From a virus, in the IMG/VR virus record IMGVR_UViG_3300020166_000088, positions 1 to 28,212 of that record: 28,212 bases of DNA. One strand, written 5' to 3'. Made by a program: the position numbers and the translations under genes. The notes under the pieces were generated by a model, which made no database searches, was not told the DNA's origin, and saw only the letters and a list, made by a program, of their open reading frames with translations. Below are positions 13,828 through 21,666 of this stretch, piece by piece. Numbering within the stretch: position 1 is the stretch's first letter; the number at the start of each line of letters is the position of its first letter.

Positions 13828-15608
13828 TTTCCTGTATAATTTGGGTGATGTCCATTATTAGGCATATTTACTGGAGCTTTTTTTGCTTGTTTTCTACCTC
13901 TTGGTTTTGGTTCGTAACTCTTTGGTATAGTTTTACTTTTCTTGTAATCATCTAAATCATCACTACCAACTTCTTTTCCTTTTTTAATTTTGTATAAAAT
14001 CTGTTGCCATTTATGTCTGCAATATACCCCCCCTTTAAATTTAAACAAATCGTATTTTTGGCCTTTGTGCATTGGTAATTTAGCAGCTTTAAAGTTCATA
14101 TCTCTACTTGCTTTATCAATATCTTCTAATCTATAAACAATACCAGCTCCAGTTCTGCTCATCATCTCTTTGCAAAACTCTCTGCTTTCTCCACCTCTAC
14201 TGCTACCTTTTGCATATTTGTATCTTACTTTATACATTGATTTATCTAAAGTAGAAAATCCATCTTCTTTGCTATCTACAACATCACTTAATTTAATCAT
14301 AGATTTAGCCCAATCCTCAACACTTTCATTTTCATCATCTAAATCTCTAATATCAACTATTTCAAACTCTTCAGAATCCATTTTAACGCCTTTAAGCGAA
14401 TCTAAAGCATCTTTTAGTAGTTCATCACTATCTTTATTAGAAACACTCTTAGAAGCCATTATTTCAAGCTCTGTGCTTTCTTCTTCTTCCTTTATTCCAG
14501 TTTGTTCTTCAATAGCTTCTTCGCCTTCAACATTCTCTAAATCCATAAACTCAAGTGGTTCAATAGTTTTAAAGTAAAGATTTAAACTAATATCATTAAC
14601 TGCTAAAATTGCATCTAAGCTATCAATTAAAAGGTTTTGATATGGTTGTATTACGACGTTGTTAAAAAGCCTTGAGGCGTTCTCTATTTCATCAGCATTG
14701 CTTGAAAAACCATTAGCAGAAGATAAACCTAATAACAACGGTGAAGTAACTCTATGTGTTAACATAATTTTTCTACTACATTCTTCACTTAAATAAGTGT
14801 AATGTGCTGGAGCATCATTTAGTGGTATATCCTCAACAGTTGTTTTACTTTCTGCATTATTGTTAAATGCAACAATTACTTTCTCACCATAACTACCAGT
14901 AAGTTTTTGCATTACATCATTCTTAATAGCTAATTGCTTTTCTCTATCTGGTACACCATTGTTAAAGTTTACCACCTTTGTACCACTAAAACCATTTTGA
15001 GTATCGTTAATTAAATAACAAGCAATTTCGTTTTCAAGTGTTGCATAAGCAGTATTATAATCCGCTGGCGAATAATAATAAAAACCAGTTACATATCTTT
15101 TAATAATAAATATTTCATTTTGTGCGCCACTACCAAAAACAGGAAACTTTTTAAGTTTTGTATTTCTATCAACTTTGCTCCAATCAGCAGAGTAAAAATA
15201 GTTTTTTATTTCTCCATTATCATTCATCTTTTCAGCTCTTAACGTTTCTCTTGGAAAATGTGTTATTGCTGATATTTTATTACCATTGTAAGTTATTTGA
15301 AAAGCTGCTTCACCTAATAGCTTTAAATCTTGGCAAACGTTTCTTAAATCGTGAGGTTTTACCAAACTTTTCATTTGTGCATACTGGTCAGGCTTTTGTG
15401 CTGAATCAGTTGCATCTAATCCTTTACCATATATTTGATTAACAACACCGTTAATTACTGCATTGTTTGTTGTGCTATCCATATAAGCATCTATCAAACT
15501 TTGGTAATAGTCGTTGTTATCGCCTATTGAAACCCAATCTTTGTTGCGTTCTTCTGTGATTGTTGGCCTTTCGTATTGGCCTAATTGTATTAAATGTAGA
15601 TTATCCAT
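13824..15608 (-). CDS. Portal protein with extra C-terminal domain
   Basis: A 594-aa protein. Residues about 1-360 match a phage portal: a clip/stem-type region with DYYQSLIDAYMDSTTNNAVI, NVCQDLKLLGEAAFQITYNG, HFPRETLRAEKM, and the HRVTSPLLLGLSSANGFSSN segment. This forms the dodecameric gate for DNA packaging. Residues about 360-440 are acidic and probably disordered. Residues about 455-560 carry a separate conserved-looking domain (SRGGESREFCKEMMSRT, YRLEDIDKAS, KYDLFKFKGGVYCRHKWQQ), which I associate with other phage head proteins but cannot name. The tail is basic (KPRGRKQAKKAP). The portal lies downstream of the capsid gene rather than next to terminase. Confidence 0.8.
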   Translation of the reverse strand: MDNLHLIQLGQYERPTITEERNKDWVSIGDNNDYYQSLIDAYMDSTTNNAVINGVVNQIYGKGLDATDSAQKPDQYAQMKSLVKPHDLRNVCQDLKLLGEAAFQITYNGNKISAITHFPRETLRAEKMNDNGEIKNYFYSADWSKVDRNTKLKKFPVFGSGAQNEIFIIKRYVTGFYYYSPADYNTAYATLENEIACYLINDTQNGFSGTKVVNFNNGVPDREKQLAIKNDVMQKLTGSYGEKVIVAFNNNAESKTTVEDIPLNDAPAHYTYLSEECSRKIMLTHRVTSPLLLGLSSANGFSSNADEIENASRLFNNVVIQPYQNLLIDSLDAILAVNDISLNLYFKTIEPLEFMDLENVEGEEAIEEQTGIKEEEESTELEIMASKSVSNKDSDELLKDALDSLKGVKMDSEEFEIVDIRDLDDENESVEDWAKSMIKLSDVVDSKEDGFSTLDKSMYKVRYKYAKGSSRGGESREFCKEMMSRTGAGIVYRLEDIDKASRDMNFKAAKLPMHKGQKYDLFKFKGGVYCRHKWQQILYKIKKGKEVGSDDLDDYKKSKTIPKSYEPKPRGRKQAKKAPVNMPNNGHHPNYTGK

Positions 15609-15954
15609 AATATATAAATTGATTGTCTCCTGTGCTTTGTTCTATATAAACACCGTTTGAAATTTCATAGTCTGAAAGTGTTTGGTCTGAACAATACATT
15701 TTATCTTTAAAAATTATTGCGTTATCTGTTGTATTAGTGATTGTAATAGTATAGTAATTATTCTCAATTAATGCTTGAGTAGTTGAATATTGATAATAGT
15801 AATCTAATTCAGCAAATGTTGCATTAACATCTGTAAATAAAACTTTATTTTGAGCTTCTGACTTTATCACTAATTTATAAGTTTTAGTACCTAAAATTGT
15901 TTCTCTTGGTATAAAGTTAATAATTCGTGTGCCACTTGTAGTTAATATTTGCAT
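15601..15954 (-). CDS. Hypothetical structural-block protein (117 aa)
   Basis: A 117-aa, beta-rich protein (RIINFIPRE, YKLVIKSEAQNKVLFTD, NYYTITITNTTDNAIIFKD) with a pattern like a single Ig-type sandwich. It overlaps the portal start by 8 bases and follows a strong terminator hairpin, so it may start a separate transcript. It could be a minor head or tail decoration protein. No family was recognised. Confidence 0.7.
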   Translation of the reverse strand: MQILTTSGTRIINFIPRETILGTKTYKLVIKSEAQNKVLFTDVNATFAELDYYYQYSTTQALIENNYYTITITNTTDNAIIFKDKMYCSDQTLSDYEISNGVYIEQSTGDNQFIYYG

Positions 15955-15962
15955 ATTTTTTT

Positions 15963-15996
15963 AATAAAAAAGGGGAGGCTAATCACTTCCTCCCCT
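15963..15996 (-). terminator. Rho-independent terminator after the tail-tube gene
   Basis: On the minus strand, an 8-bp perfect stem (AGGGGAGG / CCTCCCCT, six G-C pairs) with a 10-base loop is followed directly by a run of six Ts. It lies between the tail-tube candidate (ends 16048) and the 117-aa gene (starts 15954). This is the best intrinsic terminator in the window and probably ends or attenuates the abundant capsid/tail-tube transcript before portal. Confidence 0.85.
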
Positions 15997-16047
15997 CCAA
16001 TCAAACTATATATTATGAATCACACAATTAATTTAATCGCGTATTTT

Positions 16048-16596
16048 TTAACTATTTGTACCTACAGTAACTGTTACAGTTGCAGAACTCATTCCAGCAA
16101 AAGGGTCAGCAGCAGTACCACCACTAATAAAATTAGCCGGCTCTAATTCTTGACCAGTTAATGTTAGTGAGTAACCGCTTAAGTCACCAAAAGCAGTTCC
16201 TGTAGCTATACTTCCACCAGTTACTTCCATACCGTGCTCTAATCCACATAGTAAAAAGTTACCGTTTCTATCCTCAACAGCAATGTGAGGTCTACCGTAA
16301 GCCATAAGTTTTAATTCCTTATTATCTTCTTTAGATAATTTAGGTAGTGTTAAAGTTAATGTTTCTTCAAAGAATGTTGTTCCATTCTCTCTACTTGAGG
16401 TAATAGCAGTTTCTAAACTGTTTGTACCTTTTAAATCGTATTGAAAGCAAGTAAATGTACCAGATAAATCGGTGATTTCATCGTCTACTTTAGTTACAGT
16501 TCCTAAGTCTCCAAAGTCAACGAACCAAGCTCTTACTATACCACCAATAACATCTTTACAAGGCACTTTTCTTCCAGCTGTTAAATCGCAAGCCAT
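16048..16596 (-). CDS. Tail-tube / major tail protein candidate
   Basis: A 182-aa beta-rich protein with an N-terminal segment MACDLTAGRKVPCKDVIGGI, then AWFVDFGDLGTVTKVDDE, TTFFEETLTLTLPKLS, and the distinctive HIAVEDRNGNFLLCGLEHG followed by SGYSLTLTGQELEPANFI. The alternating strands and the size match tail-tube subunits. It directly follows the capsid gene and is flanked by hairpins, which fits a high-copy structural protein. A capsid decoration protein is the main alternative. Confidence 0.6.
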   Translation of the reverse strand: MACDLTAGRKVPCKDVIGGIVRAWFVDFGDLGTVTKVDDEITDLSGTFTCFQYDLKGTNSLETAITSSRENGTTFFEETLTLTLPKLSKEDNKELKLMAYGRPHIAVEDRNGNFLLCGLEHGMEVTGGSIATGTAFGDLSGYSLTLTGQELEPANFISGGTAADPFAGMSSATVTVTVGTNS

Positions 16597-16616
16597 ATTG
16601 TTATTGTTTTAAATTA

Positions 16617-16636
16617 AGGGAGCATTTCAGCTCCCT
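16617..16636 (-). terminator. Hairpin after the major capsid gene, attenuator-like
   Basis: A 7-bp perfect inverted repeat (AGGGAGC / GCTCCCT) with a 6-base loop, in the 57-base gap between capsid stop and tail-tube start. On the minus strand it is followed by TAATTTAAAAC, a poor T run, so it is more likely an attenuator or an mRNA 3'-end stabiliser than a full terminator. Confidence 0.5.
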
Positions 16637-16653
16637 AATTATTATTTTATTTC

Positions 16654-17589
16654 TTAAGCGTGGTAAAGAACAACGTCAGAACCTATTCCGTAATTTACAG
16701 CACTTGTATATCTCATTATAACTCTTACATTTTGAGAGCCATCTAAATCAGCCATATCAAGAACTTTTACTTCGTTCATATCGTTTAATAAACCAGTACC
16801 AAAGTATAGATTAGATTTTTGAGCAGCCATTGCAGTATCATCAGCTAATCCATTAGCAACGAAGATTTTTACACCATCAAAAGATAGCTGTCCACCAGCG
16901 TTATACCATTGTGTTCCTTGTGCGTTAACACCATTTGAACCAATAGAAGTAGCAAATCCACCTAAAGCTCTAACATAAGCTCTTGCAATGTTTTGTGATA
17001 CGTAAATATGTAAATCTTCTTTATTGTAAAGAGCAGAAGGTACTGCATCAACAATAGAACCTAATTTATCAATTACGTTAGCAGCAGTTACAGCAGCGTG
17101 TCCAGCAACATCTACTACATCAGCATCAGCTAAAGCTAAAGTTACTAATCCATCAAATTCTCCAGCAGTTGCATTAACACCTTGCCAAATATTTTGTTCA
17201 GTTTTTTCAGCTACTAAACCAGCAACGTGGCCAATAATGAAATCTGAAAATTTAGGTGGCATTTTATCAAATGCAGAATATCCCATTTGAGCAGCTTCCC
17301 AATCAGATTGAAAATCTTGCTTACAAAATTGTAAGTTTACTTGAAATTCTTCTGGTTGTAGTAATCTCTCAGTTAATGTTACTGTAGCAGTTGCATCAAA
17401 ATCGCAAGAAGCGTTTTTAATTACATTTGCATCAGTAGCTACTTTTTTCATAGTAGACTTATATTTGATATTAGGCATTACTTCTATACCGCCTTTATCA
17501 ATTGTGTTAGCACTTAAAAGAGCAGCAGAGATATATTTCCCAGCAAATTCTCCAGCGTAAGTACTTGTTATACTTGTTGTTGTCGCCAT
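16654..17589 (-). CDS. Major capsid protein (HK97-fold)
   Basis: A 311-aa protein in the position after protease and scaffold. It starts with a flexible N-terminus (TTTSITSTYAGEFAGKYISA), then LLQPEEFQVNLQFCKQDFQSDWEA, the segment YNKEDLHIYVSQNIARAYVRAL with an A-domain-like pattern, GVKIFVANGL, and a C-terminal strand region (NVRVIMRYTSAVNYGIGSDV). Length and arrangement suit HK97-fold capsids, which form the icosahedral shell. The gene is flanked by the acidic scaffold candidate upstream and a hairpin downstream. No long N-terminal delta domain is present, consistent with a separate scaffold gene. Sequence identity to known families was not tested. Confidence 0.8.
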   Translation of the reverse strand: MATTTSITSTYAGEFAGKYISAALLSANTIDKGGIEVMPNIKYKSTMKKVATDANVIKNASCDFDATATVTLTERLLQPEEFQVNLQFCKQDFQSDWEAAQMGYSAFDKMPPKFSDFIIGHVAGLVAEKTEQNIWQGVNATAGEFDGLVTLALADADVVDVAGHAAVTAANVIDKLGSIVDAVPSALYNKEDLHIYVSQNIARAYVRALGGFATSIGSNGVNAQGTQWYNAGGQLSFDGVKIFVANGLADDTAMAAQKSNLYFGTGLLNDMNEVKVLDMADLDGSQNVRVIMRYTSAVNYGIGSDVVLYHA

Positions 17590-17600
17590 TTTTTATTTAT

Positions 17601-18209
17601 TTAATTATTGTTAAAAATTTTATCAAAAACCCTGTCTTTAGTTGTTTGTGTTCTATTGCTTGCAATATGAAAATTTACTTTATTATCAACTTCAGCTTCA
17701 GGATTATGTTTTACAGGTTCAGGAGCAACAGCAGAAAGTTCTTCTTTTGTATCTTCTATTACTTCTTCCTTCATTTCTTCTTTGTTACCAAGTTTTTCGT
17801 CAATCATTGCTTTGATTTCTTCAACAGCAGATGTAAACTCTTCTTTGGTTACATAGTTCATTTCTTCTTTTTCTTCTTCCTCTAATTCAGTTTCTTTAAC
17901 TTCTTCAGATTCTTCAGATAATTCTTCTTCAACTACTTCTTCTTTAGCAGCTTCTTTAATACTGTCAATTAAACCTTCTTCAGATACAACTAAAATTCTA
18001 TCACCTTCTAATTCATATTCACCAACTGGTAGAGCAATTTGCTCATCTTCAGTTTTAATAAATACAGATTTTCCAGCTTCAAAAGATTCTGCAACTAATA
18101 CAGTTCCGTTTTCTAATGTAATTTCAGCCATTTCTATTTTTTCTTCAGAAAGATTAACTTTTTCACCAACAATATTTTTTATTTTGTTTAGTATTTCGTT
18201 TGCTTTCAT
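17601..18209 (-). CDS. Scaffolding protein candidate, very acidic
   Basis: A 202-aa protein. Residues about 30-80 look like a small beta domain (AEITLENGTVLVAESFEAGK, then FIKTEDEQIALPVGEYELEG). Residues about 85-160 are extremely Glu-rich and helical (EEELSEESEEVKETELEEEE). The C-terminus (SNRTQTTKDRVFDKIFNN) is short and basic. A charged, helical protein just before the capsid gene is typical of phage scaffolds, which guide capsid assembly and are then removed by the nearby protease. It is 11 bases upstream of the capsid start. Confidence 0.65.
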   Translation of the reverse strand: MKANEILNKIKNIVGEKVNLSEEKIEMAEITLENGTVLVAESFEAGKSVFIKTEDEQIALPVGEYELEGDRILVVSEEGLIDSIKEAAKEEVVEEELSEESEEVKETELEEEEKEEMNYVTKEEFTSAVEEIKAMIDEKLGNKEEMKEEVIEDTKEELSAVAPEPVKHNPEAEVDNKVNFHIASNRTQTTKDRVFDKIFNNN

Positions 18210-18273
18210 AATTTGAGTATATACCTATAAACGTTTGAAAACCTTTACTGTTATATTTTTTTTCAACTTTATT

Positions 18274-18414
18274 TTATATCTTACCTATACCTTGCGCTTG
18301 TAAGCTACCATCACAGCACTTATTACTGTATCTTTTGCCATCAGGACACAAACAACCACGCTTGGTATTTTTAGGTGATGTATTACTTGGTGTTTTAAAT
18401 TTTTTACTTCTCAT
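18274..18414 (-). CDS. Cys-rich small protein (46 aa) in the head cluster
   Basis: An ORF from ATG 18414, two bases after the protease stop, to TAA 18274. The protein has a basic N-terminus (MRSKKFKTPSNTSPKNTKRG) and then a cysteine box (CLCPDGKRYSNKCCDGSLQA) with C-x-C and CC pairs, followed by GIGKI. This RGCLCPDG...CCDGSLQAQGIG pattern recurs, as I recall, in flavobacterial phages near capsid genes. It may bind zinc or be a disulphide-rich virion component; no function is known. The 64 bases downstream, before the scaffold start, hold no clear gene. Confidence 0.65.
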   Translation of the reverse strand: MRSKKFKTPSNTSPKNTKRGCLCPDGKRYSNKCCDGSLQAQGIGKI

Positions 18415-18416
18415 AA

Positions 18417-19550
18417 TTATTTTAATTTATGTTCTTTACAAGGCATATACCATTCTTTGCCTTCAAACTCGTGAACGTGAAAACCTTCACAATCTATATT
18501 CAATGCCATCTCTTCAGCTTTTTCTTGTGTGCTGTAAGCTAACCTATCATCAATAATTGCAAAAGATTCATCAACTACCATAGAAGATAAATTTATTTCT
18601 CCTAATTCTTTTAACTTGCTTTCAGACCATCTTAAACCAGCTTTACCACCCCACAATAAATAAGAAATAGTACCGCAAGCTTCTTTATCGCCTTCATCAT
18701 AATATTCTTGCGCTCTACTTAAATATGAATACATCCTTTTTAAAGTTTGTAAACTGATGTTTTCTTTTTGTGCTAATTGTTGCGCTCTTATTTTACCTAC
18801 TTGTGTTGCACATTTATTATTTACTTTTTCGTTTAGTTCTATACCTCTTTTAGCATTGTTACTAACTGCTTGTGGATAATCGTTATAACTTTCTAATTCA
18901 ATATTTTTACCTGATTTAGTTCTTTTATCTTTTTTAATTAAAGCCTTAATATTACTAAGCATATATTCTGCTTCAGCTTCTTCAATAGCTTCAAGCTCTT
19001 TGCTCCATTGTGATTTTAAACTTGGGTCTTTAACTTGTGCTTTATCTGCAAAATAACCTTCAATTGAGAATCCTTTAACTTTACCAGTTTTTATATAATC
19101 ATTCCATACTTCTTGATTTTCTACTTTCATTGAAATCATCCACGTACCTTTAGGTACACTTAAACCATACTTCTTAGATTTATCCATTTCAGTATCTTCT
19201 ACAATCCACGATTCAACAACTGTTAAATTGTTAATCTCCATTTCGTGCTCTAAGGTTGCGTTGTTCTGCATACTGTTTTGAAAGAATAATTCACTTGCTC
19301 TCCTGACTGTTTTCTCAGAAAAGTACACATAAAAAGTATTCTCTCCGTTCTTTCTAAAGATTGGCTTGTTAGGGATTAAAGCAGCTCCCATTAGTAAACG
19401 CTTTTCATCATCTACTTTAGCCAATTTTATTTCTTGCTCTGATAGTGCTACAAAATCAGATTCTATTGCTGGCATTTCTACGATGCTAACAGCTTCAATT
19501 CCAGTTAGCCCTTCGCTATCTTCATCTAATATTAATTCTATTATATCCAT
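18417..19550 (-). CDS. XkdF-type prohead protease with conserved C-terminal domain
   Basis: A 377-aa protein. Residues about 1-175 match the XkdF-like phage serine protease: MGAALIPNKPIFRKNGE, then TLEHEMEINNLTVVESWIVE, KKYGLSVPKGTWMISMKV and GKVKGFSIEGYF, with His and Ser in positions expected for catalysis. Residues about 215-325 form a second module (SNNAKRGIELNEK, RAQQLAQKENISLQTLKRMY, ACGTISYLLWGGKAGLRWS) seen, as I recall, as a C-terminal region in other phage head proteins. The final 40 residues include HVHEFEGKEWYMPCKEH. It would cleave scaffold and capsid precursors. It comes after tape measure (11-base gap) and before the capsid genes. Confidence 0.75.
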   Translation of the reverse strand: MDIIELILDEDSEGLTGIEAVSIVEMPAIESDFVALSEQEIKLAKVDDEKRLLMGAALIPNKPIFRKNGENTFYVYFSEKTVRRASELFFQNSMQNNATLEHEMEINNLTVVESWIVEDTEMDKSKKYGLSVPKGTWMISMKVENQEVWNDYIKTGKVKGFSIEGYFADKAQVKDPSLKSQWSKELEAIEEAEAEYMLSNIKALIKKDKRTKSGKNIELESYNDYPQAVSNNAKRGIELNEKVNNKCATQVGKIRAQQLAQKENISLQTLKRMYSYLSRAQEYYDEGDKEACGTISYLLWGGKAGLRWSESKLKELGEINLSSMVVDESFAIIDDRLAYSTQEKAEEMALNIDCEGFHVHEFEGKEWYMPCKEHKLK

Positions 19551-19561
19551 TGTATTTTATT

Positions 19562-21532
19562 TTAAAAAGTTGCTTGTGTAATTGTATTATTTTGTAGTTG
19601 TTGAGCTGTAGTTACATTTCCAGCTACTACATATGCTTGTGTTGGTGGTTGTTGTCCTAATGCTCCAGCAATTTGATTAAATCCTGATTGTCCTACTACG
19701 TTAAAACTTGGTGGTTGTGTTGGTGATGTTGCTGCTCCACCTCCACCAATAGACGGAGGAGAAACGCTTGGTGGTTGTGGCCCTTTAGCTCTACTTAAAA
19801 CATTTTTAGCTTGTGCTGCTGCGCTTAAAACTGCTGCTACTTGTGTAGCATAAAATATTGGAAACGCTACTGCTGCGCCAGGTCCTGTTGCTTTTGCTGA
19901 TTTTTGTGCAATATCTAAACCTTGTATAAATCCAACACCAGTGCCAATTATGATATCAGCTATTGCTGCTACCTTAGCTATTTTAGTTCCTTCTCCAGCT
20001 AATTGTGCTATACTTCCTAAAGCTGAAGATGTAGCACTTACTAATGCTTCTTCTAAACTTATTCTTGCATCTGTAATTTCTTTATCTTTTTTAAATAAAT
20101 CATCAGAAAACTCATTAAACTCAGCTTCCATTTCATCCCAATGTGCTTTTTGGTCTGCAAGTTTTTGGTCTTGTATTTCTTTATCTCTTGTTTTATTTTT
20201 TTGTCTTGACTGTTCTAAGAACTCATTATAAGCAATTTCTGCATCTATTCTTGCTTGTGTTCCAGCATTAGCATTATTTATTACATCTTGTAATCTTGCA
20301 GTTTCTATCTCTTGTTCTTCTAAATCAATTTCTTTTAATCTTTCTAACTTCTCTAATTCATCTTCGATTTGTTCTGCATCAAATCTTTTTCTTTTAATAG
20401 CTAAATTATTTTCTGATTTAAGTGCTGCTTCAGTTCTTTTTAATGCTGCATCATCAATAGCTTTTTTCTCGTCAGCAATTCTTTTATTTTCTGCTTGTAT
20501 TTGTTTATTAAGAGTATTTAATTCTCTTTGTGTTGTTCTTTGTTGGTTGGCTCTTGTTGCTGCTATTCTATTAACTGCTGCTATTGCTTCTGCCTCTTTG
20601 TCAAGGTTTTCTATATTACTTCTTGCAAATGTATTTTCTTCTACCTGTGCATCACGTCTTAATTTTAAAACTTCTGTTTCTTTTTGTAGTAATTCATCTT
20701 CTAATTTTTGCGCATCCAATAAAGCTTGTTTTCTTTCTTCTGAGTTAAATTCTTCTTCTTGCCTTGACTTTAATCTTAAATTAGCAATCTCACTTTCCAA
20801 CTTAGACCGCTGAACTAACAATTCTCTTTCAAGTTTTGCAGCTTTAGCTCGCATATCAGCAACACCTGCTGCTTTTTTTGCTTCTTCAATATTTTCTGCA
20901 ATAAATTCTTTTGTAGCTTGTGTTGCTGCCTGTATTTTTTCTGTAACATCTTCAACACCAAGAACAACTTTACCAACTGCATTTGTTGCCACTTTTCCAG
21001 CTTCTGAAAAATCACCACTAAAAACTAATTGAACTGCTTTACCAAGTGCTGGTATTAATTCCATTAAACCATTAATTCTATTAATTACTTGGTTTTTTAA
21101 TAAATTAACAAAAGACATTAGTGCCTCTTGTGGGTTTTCAAAAGCTGATATTATAGCTTCCCCAAAATCAGCAAACAAGTCTAAAACATTATCAACTACA
21201 GTTCCGAGAACTTTTAAAATTTTACTAAATTTATTTGCACCTTCTTCACTATCTGTAAATGCAGCCATCAATGAAGAAACAACAAGCACTAAAGCACCTA
21301 TACCAGTTGCAATGATTGCACCTCTTAATGTTTTAAAACCTTTTACTACCCCTTTAATAGCACCAACAGAACCTTTAAAACCACTAACTAATCCACCTGT
21401 GGCTTTATCAGCCATATTTTCAACACCAGATAAATCAGTTTCTGTTTTTTTAAGATCTTTATTTAAATCTTTTACATTAGTTTGAGCATCTTTAGTATCT
21501 GCCTTAACTGTTACTATAACTTCTTTACTCAT
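19562..21532 (-). CDS. Tail tape measure protein
   Basis: A 656-aa protein with typical tape-measure architecture. The N-terminal coil (VKADTKDAQTNVKDLNKDLK) precedes a hydrophobic segment at about 70-90 (AIIATGIGALVLVVSSLMAA). A long Glu/Lys/Arg-rich coiled coil runs from about 200 to 480 (LERELLVQRSKLESEIANL and similar). A second hydrophobic/Ala-rich stretch (VAAIADIIIGTGVGFIQGL) and a Pro/Gln-rich end (TQPPSFNVVGQSG) follow. It would set tail length; at the usual ~0.15 nm per residue this suggests a tail near 100 nm. It is coupled by ATGA to the 45-aa ORF. It is unusual in lying before the protease and capsid genes. Confidence 0.85.
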   Translation of the reverse strand: MSKEVIVTVKADTKDAQTNVKDLNKDLKKTETDLSGVENMADKATGGLVSGFKGSVGAIKGVVKGFKTLRGAIIATGIGALVLVVSSLMAAFTDSEEGANKFSKILKVLGTVVDNVLDLFADFGEAIISAFENPQEALMSFVNLLKNQVINRINGLMELIPALGKAVQLVFSGDFSEAGKVATNAVGKVVLGVEDVTEKIQAATQATKEFIAENIEEAKKAAGVADMRAKAAKLERELLVQRSKLESEIANLRLKSRQEEEFNSEERKQALLDAQKLEDELLQKETEVLKLRRDAQVEENTFARSNIENLDKEAEAIAAVNRIAATRANQQRTTQRELNTLNKQIQAENKRIADEKKAIDDAALKRTEAALKSENNLAIKRKRFDAEQIEDELEKLERLKEIDLEEQEIETARLQDVINNANAGTQARIDAEIAYNEFLEQSRQKNKTRDKEIQDQKLADQKAHWDEMEAEFNEFSDDLFKKDKEITDARISLEEALVSATSSALGSIAQLAGEGTKIAKVAAIADIIIGTGVGFIQGLDIAQKSAKATGPGAAVAFPIFYATQVAAVLSAAAQAKNVLSRAKGPQPPSVSPPSIGGGGAATSPTQPPSFNVVGQSGFNQIAGALGQQPPTQAYVVAGNVTTAQQLQNNTITQATF

Positions 21533-21666
21533 TTCTTCATTCTTAATTGGTTTAAACCTTCTCTAATAGTCATTGGCACTTTGTTAATACCTAATGCTAT
21601 TCTTATATGTTTATCATATAATTTATTCTCCTTACAAAATTCTAATGCTTCTAATATTGTTTTCAA
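21529..21666 (-). CDS. 45-aa ORF with TTG start before the tape measure gene
   Basis: The ORF exactly fills the gap between the 742-aa tail gene and tape measure. TTG at 21666 overlaps the upstream stop (ATTGA), and its TGA forms ATGA with the tape-measure start. The peptide is helical and basic (KTILEALEFCKENKLYDKHI, then RIALGINKVPMTIREGLNQL). A stop lies seven codons upstream in frame, so no ATG start is available. It sits where other phages place a tail-assembly chaperone, but it is too short to be a recognised one. Moderate support from packing only. Confidence 0.5.
   Translation of the reverse strand: MKTILEALEFCKENKLYDKHIRIALGINKVPMTIREGLNQLRMKK

Noticed and set aside
14170-14577. 135-aa Ser-rich ORF on the plus strand
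   Set aside because: It is antisense to the portal gene; its Ser/Leu-rich make-up reflects the complement of the acidic, Lys-rich portal linker. No promoter or neighbours on that strand.
17565-17885. Phe-rich plus-strand ORF
   Set aside because: It is the complement of the Glu/Lys-rich scaffold gene; runs of Phe come from GAA/AAA codons read backwards.
18210-18273. Possible terminator upstream of the scaffold gene
   Set aside because: Only a 7-bp A/T stem (TTGAAAA / TTTTCAA) with a long loop and no T run after it; not convincing.
20815-21018. 67-aa minus-strand ORF in another frame
   Set aside because: Lies inside the tape-measure coiled coil; the Gln/Lys/Leu-rich product is a frame-shifted reading of that region.
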